A DNA stretch of 8,135 bases from Calditrichota bacterium. Lineage in GTDB: Bacteria; Zixibacteria; MSB-5A5; GN15; FEB-12. A program made the translations under genes and the position numbers. The stretch covers positions 1 to 8,135 of the forward strand of contig DAOWIC010000100.1 in NCBI GenBank assembly GCA_030641085.1, given 5' to 3'. Positions 6,359-8,135 of the stretch are shown one piece after another (position 1 is the first letter of the stretch; every line of letters starts with the position of its first letter). The notes beneath the pieces are model-generated. The model did no database searches. It worked only from the letters and a program-made list of their open reading frames with translations, and was not told where the DNA came from.

Positions 6359-8128
6359 ATGGCTCGAAAATTCTCTTTTCACCATCTCCTTATCGGCTTG
6401 CTGATTGTCGCCGCATCCGGATTGTCATCATTCGCTGCCGAAACCATTGAAAAACAGGACCGCCCGATTCGCTTCGCTGTCCTGGGCGACCGTACCGGTG
6501 AGCCGCATCCGGGCGTCTACGGAGCAATTGTGGCTGAAGTCGCCCGGATGCGCCCGGATTTTGTGATTACACCGGGCGACCTGATTGTAGGTTATACTAA
6601 CGATACCGTCACCTTGCAAGCAAGGTGGGAGGAATACGTAAAGCTAATCCAACCGCTTGAGGTACCGCTATATATCGCTCCCGGCAATCACGATATCACT
6701 ATGGACGGCATGCTGGCCAGCTACTGCAAATATGTCGGGAAACCCTATCGCTCGGCTGATTTCGAGGACATCCACCTGATTATGCTCGATAACAGTCGCT
6801 GGGAGGCAAGTGACCAATTGCCTGCCGAACAAATCGAGTGGCTCGCCGACGATCTGGCCAAAAACACCGGCGCAGCATATACCATTGTCCTGTACCATAA
6901 GCCGTTCTGGTACGAAACCACCGCTCGCGGCATACCGGACACGCTCCACAGCCTGTTTGTCGGGTATGGTGTCGATGCGGTCTTTTCCGGGCATTATCAC
7001 GACTATTTTGCAGGTGAGTACGACGGCATCAAATATACAACTGTCGGCAGTTCCGGTGGTGGCATGGTTCCCGGACCGACCGGCATTGGGTATCACTTCC
7101 TCTGGGTCACGGTTGATAGCAAGGGAATTCACATCGCGCCGATTGACGCCGGCAGTGTCAGACCCTGGAACGAGGTAGAGGCCGACGAAAGACTGGTCTT
7201 TTCGCCGATTCGCCGCGCCGGAATGGTTTGCGCGGAGCCGTTGTTGATTGCGCCGACTAACGACACCGATGAGGGAGAGATTTCTGTCATACTGAAAAAC
7301 TCGCTCTCGGAGTACACCCTCGATGATACACTGCGCTGGGAAACGCCCGAAGGATGGTTTATCGATCCAATGGTAATGCCGGTGCAAGTGCCGGGCGGGG
7401 AGGACGGAACGTTCAAGTTCGCCGTTCGACGCGACGGCCCAATCTATCCCGTGCCGACCATGTCGGCCAAATTCACGTACGCCGAAGGCAAACAGGTGCC
7501 GGTCGGAGGCAATCTCTGGGTATCCCGCGAGGTCGCCTGTTCACCGGTGAATTCATCACCAACAATCGACGGTGACCTGTCCGAAAAATGCTGGCAGCAG
7601 CCTCAGACATACTATTACAATCCGGATGGGACCGATATGAAGATCGACCCGTTCCGGTTCTATTTCGCCTATGATAAGGACAACCTGTATCTGGCGGCTC
7701 ACTGCGATGATGCAATGATCGATTCCATAAGAGCCACTGTCACCGAGCATGACGGGCCGATCTATAGCGAGGATTGTGTCGGTTATTTTATCGAGCCGGT
7801 GCATGGTTCGGACACGGTCTACCAGATCTATTTCAATCCTCTCGGCAGCGTCTTCGATCAGTTGTGTTATCGCGGCGATGATGGCTGGATGCGGTATGAC
7901 CGCGATTGGAACGGTGAGTACGAGGCAAAGACAGTCCGCGGTGACGATTTCTGGTCGATTGAGGTACGAATTCCGCTGGCACAACTGGGGGCCACGGCCG
8001 AGGCCGGTCAGGAATGGCGGCTCAATTTCCGCCGCAAGCAAAAGCGGTTTGATGGGGCCGCCAATTGGCTCACACCAATTGACGCCGATCCGACCACGAT
8101 GGGCGTCATGATCCTCAGCCAGCCGTAG
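6359..8128 (+). CDS. Secreted calcineurin-like metallophosphoesterase with C-terminal CBM9-like domain
   Basis: This 589-residue protein starts at an ATG 6 bases after GGAGG (6348-6352). Residues 1-27 are a signal peptide (MARKF, hydrophobic core 10-25, SFAA cleavage). Residues 37-270 are a calcineurin-like phosphoesterase. Motifs in order are GDRTG (Asp44), PGDLIVG (Asp74), GNHD (Asn110, His111), YHKPFW (His180) and GHYH (His212, His214). Together they form a two-metal site that hydrolyses phosphomonoesters or diesters. The first motif lacks the usual His of D-x-H (Thr46 is there). Residues 287-398 look like an Ig-type beta-sandwich. Residues 401-587 match the CBM9-like pattern: PTIDGDLSEKCW, FRFYFAYDKDNLYLAA, GYFIEPV, W-S-I-E-V-R-I-P and W-R-L-N-F-R-R. 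The substrate is unknown; an extracellular phosphorylated glycan, polymer or nucleotide is conceivable. The gene is monocistronic on the left, and its right-hand context is outside the window. Confidence 0.88.
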   Translation: MARKFSFHHLLIGLLIVAASGLSSFAAETIEKQDRPIRFAVLGDRTGEPHPGVYGAIVAEVARMRPDFVITPGDLIVGYTNDTVTLQARWEEYVKLIQPLEVPLYIAPGNHDITMDGMLASYCKYVGKPYRSADFEDIHLIMLDNSRWEASDQLPAEQIEWLADDLAKNTGAAYTIVLYHKPFWYETTARGIPDTLHSLFVGYGVDAVFSGHYHDYFAGEYDGIKYTTVGSSGGGMVPGPTGIGYHFLWVTVDSKGIHIAPIDAGSVRPWNEVEADERLVFSPIRRAGMVCAEPLLIAPTNDTDEGEISVILKNSLSEYTLDDTLRWETPEGWFIDPMVMPVQVPGGEDGTFKFAVRRDGPIYPVPTMSAKFTYAEGKQVPVGGNLWVSREVACSPVNSSPTIDGDLSEKCWQQPQTYYYNPDGTDMKIDPFRFYFAYDKDNLYLAAHCDDAMIDSIRATVTEHDGPIYSEDCVGYFIEPVHGSDTVYQIYFNPLGSVFDQLCYRGDDGWMRYDRDWNGEYEAKTVRGDDFWSIEVRIPLAQLGATAEAGQEWRLNFRRKQKRFDGAANWLTPIDADPTTMGVMILSQP

Positions 8129-8135
8129 CCGATGC

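Noticed and set aside
6668..7387. 239-codon frame antisense to the phosphoesterase
   Set aside because: It is a shadow frame opposite the conserved metallophosphoesterase motifs, with no signature of its own.

Overview
The window reads as chromosomal DNA of an uncultured, environmental-type Gram-negative bacterium, moderately GC-rich. My best guess for lineage is candidate division Zixibacteria or a neighbour in the FCB superphylum. This is an inference: the second full gene ends in thrombospondin type 3 repeats followed by a paired dockerin-like module starting CCEIRGD and ending GGPDPVPCP, and the left-edge gene carries the YQGQL...RTRLISTPYAF module. From memory, both architectures are common in that group. 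No marker gene in the window can confirm it.

Layout: (1) 1-774, minus strand, the N-terminal 258 codons of a secreted structural-type protein that runs off the left edge. (2) 775-1208, a 434-base divergent regulatory region with a plausible minus-strand sigma70-type promoter. (3) 1209-3104, plus, an M3-family oligoendopeptidase F with a signal peptide, closed by a strong hairpin terminator at 3128-3159. (4) 3160-3641, a non-coding leader region unusually rich in short inverted and direct repeats. (5) 3642-6164, plus, an 840-residue secreted multidomain protein (PPC-like domain, propeller-like region with one Asp-box, seven 23-residue TSP3 repeats, dockerin-like EF-hand pair), closed by a second strong terminator at 6194-6226. 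(6) 6288-6316, a sigma70-type promoter. (7) 6359-8128, plus, a secreted calcineurin-like metallophosphoesterase fused to a CBM9-like carbohydrate-binding domain. Seven bases remain after it.

All four proteins begin with a signal peptide, so the window encodes only exported products. The genes look like separate transcription units rather than an operon: two have their own terminators, and intergenic gaps are about 195-540 bases. No shared pathway can be claimed. A loose reading is that they act on extracellular or periplasmic peptides, phosphoesters and glycans, with two surface or structural proteins beside them.

I found no RNA gene, CRISPR array, insertion sequence, phage gene or defence system, and nothing that amounts to a clearly new system. 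The most worthwhile items are the structured leader at 3230-3580, the exported PepF, and the phosphoesterase with an altered first metal motif and a C-terminal CBM9-like domain.
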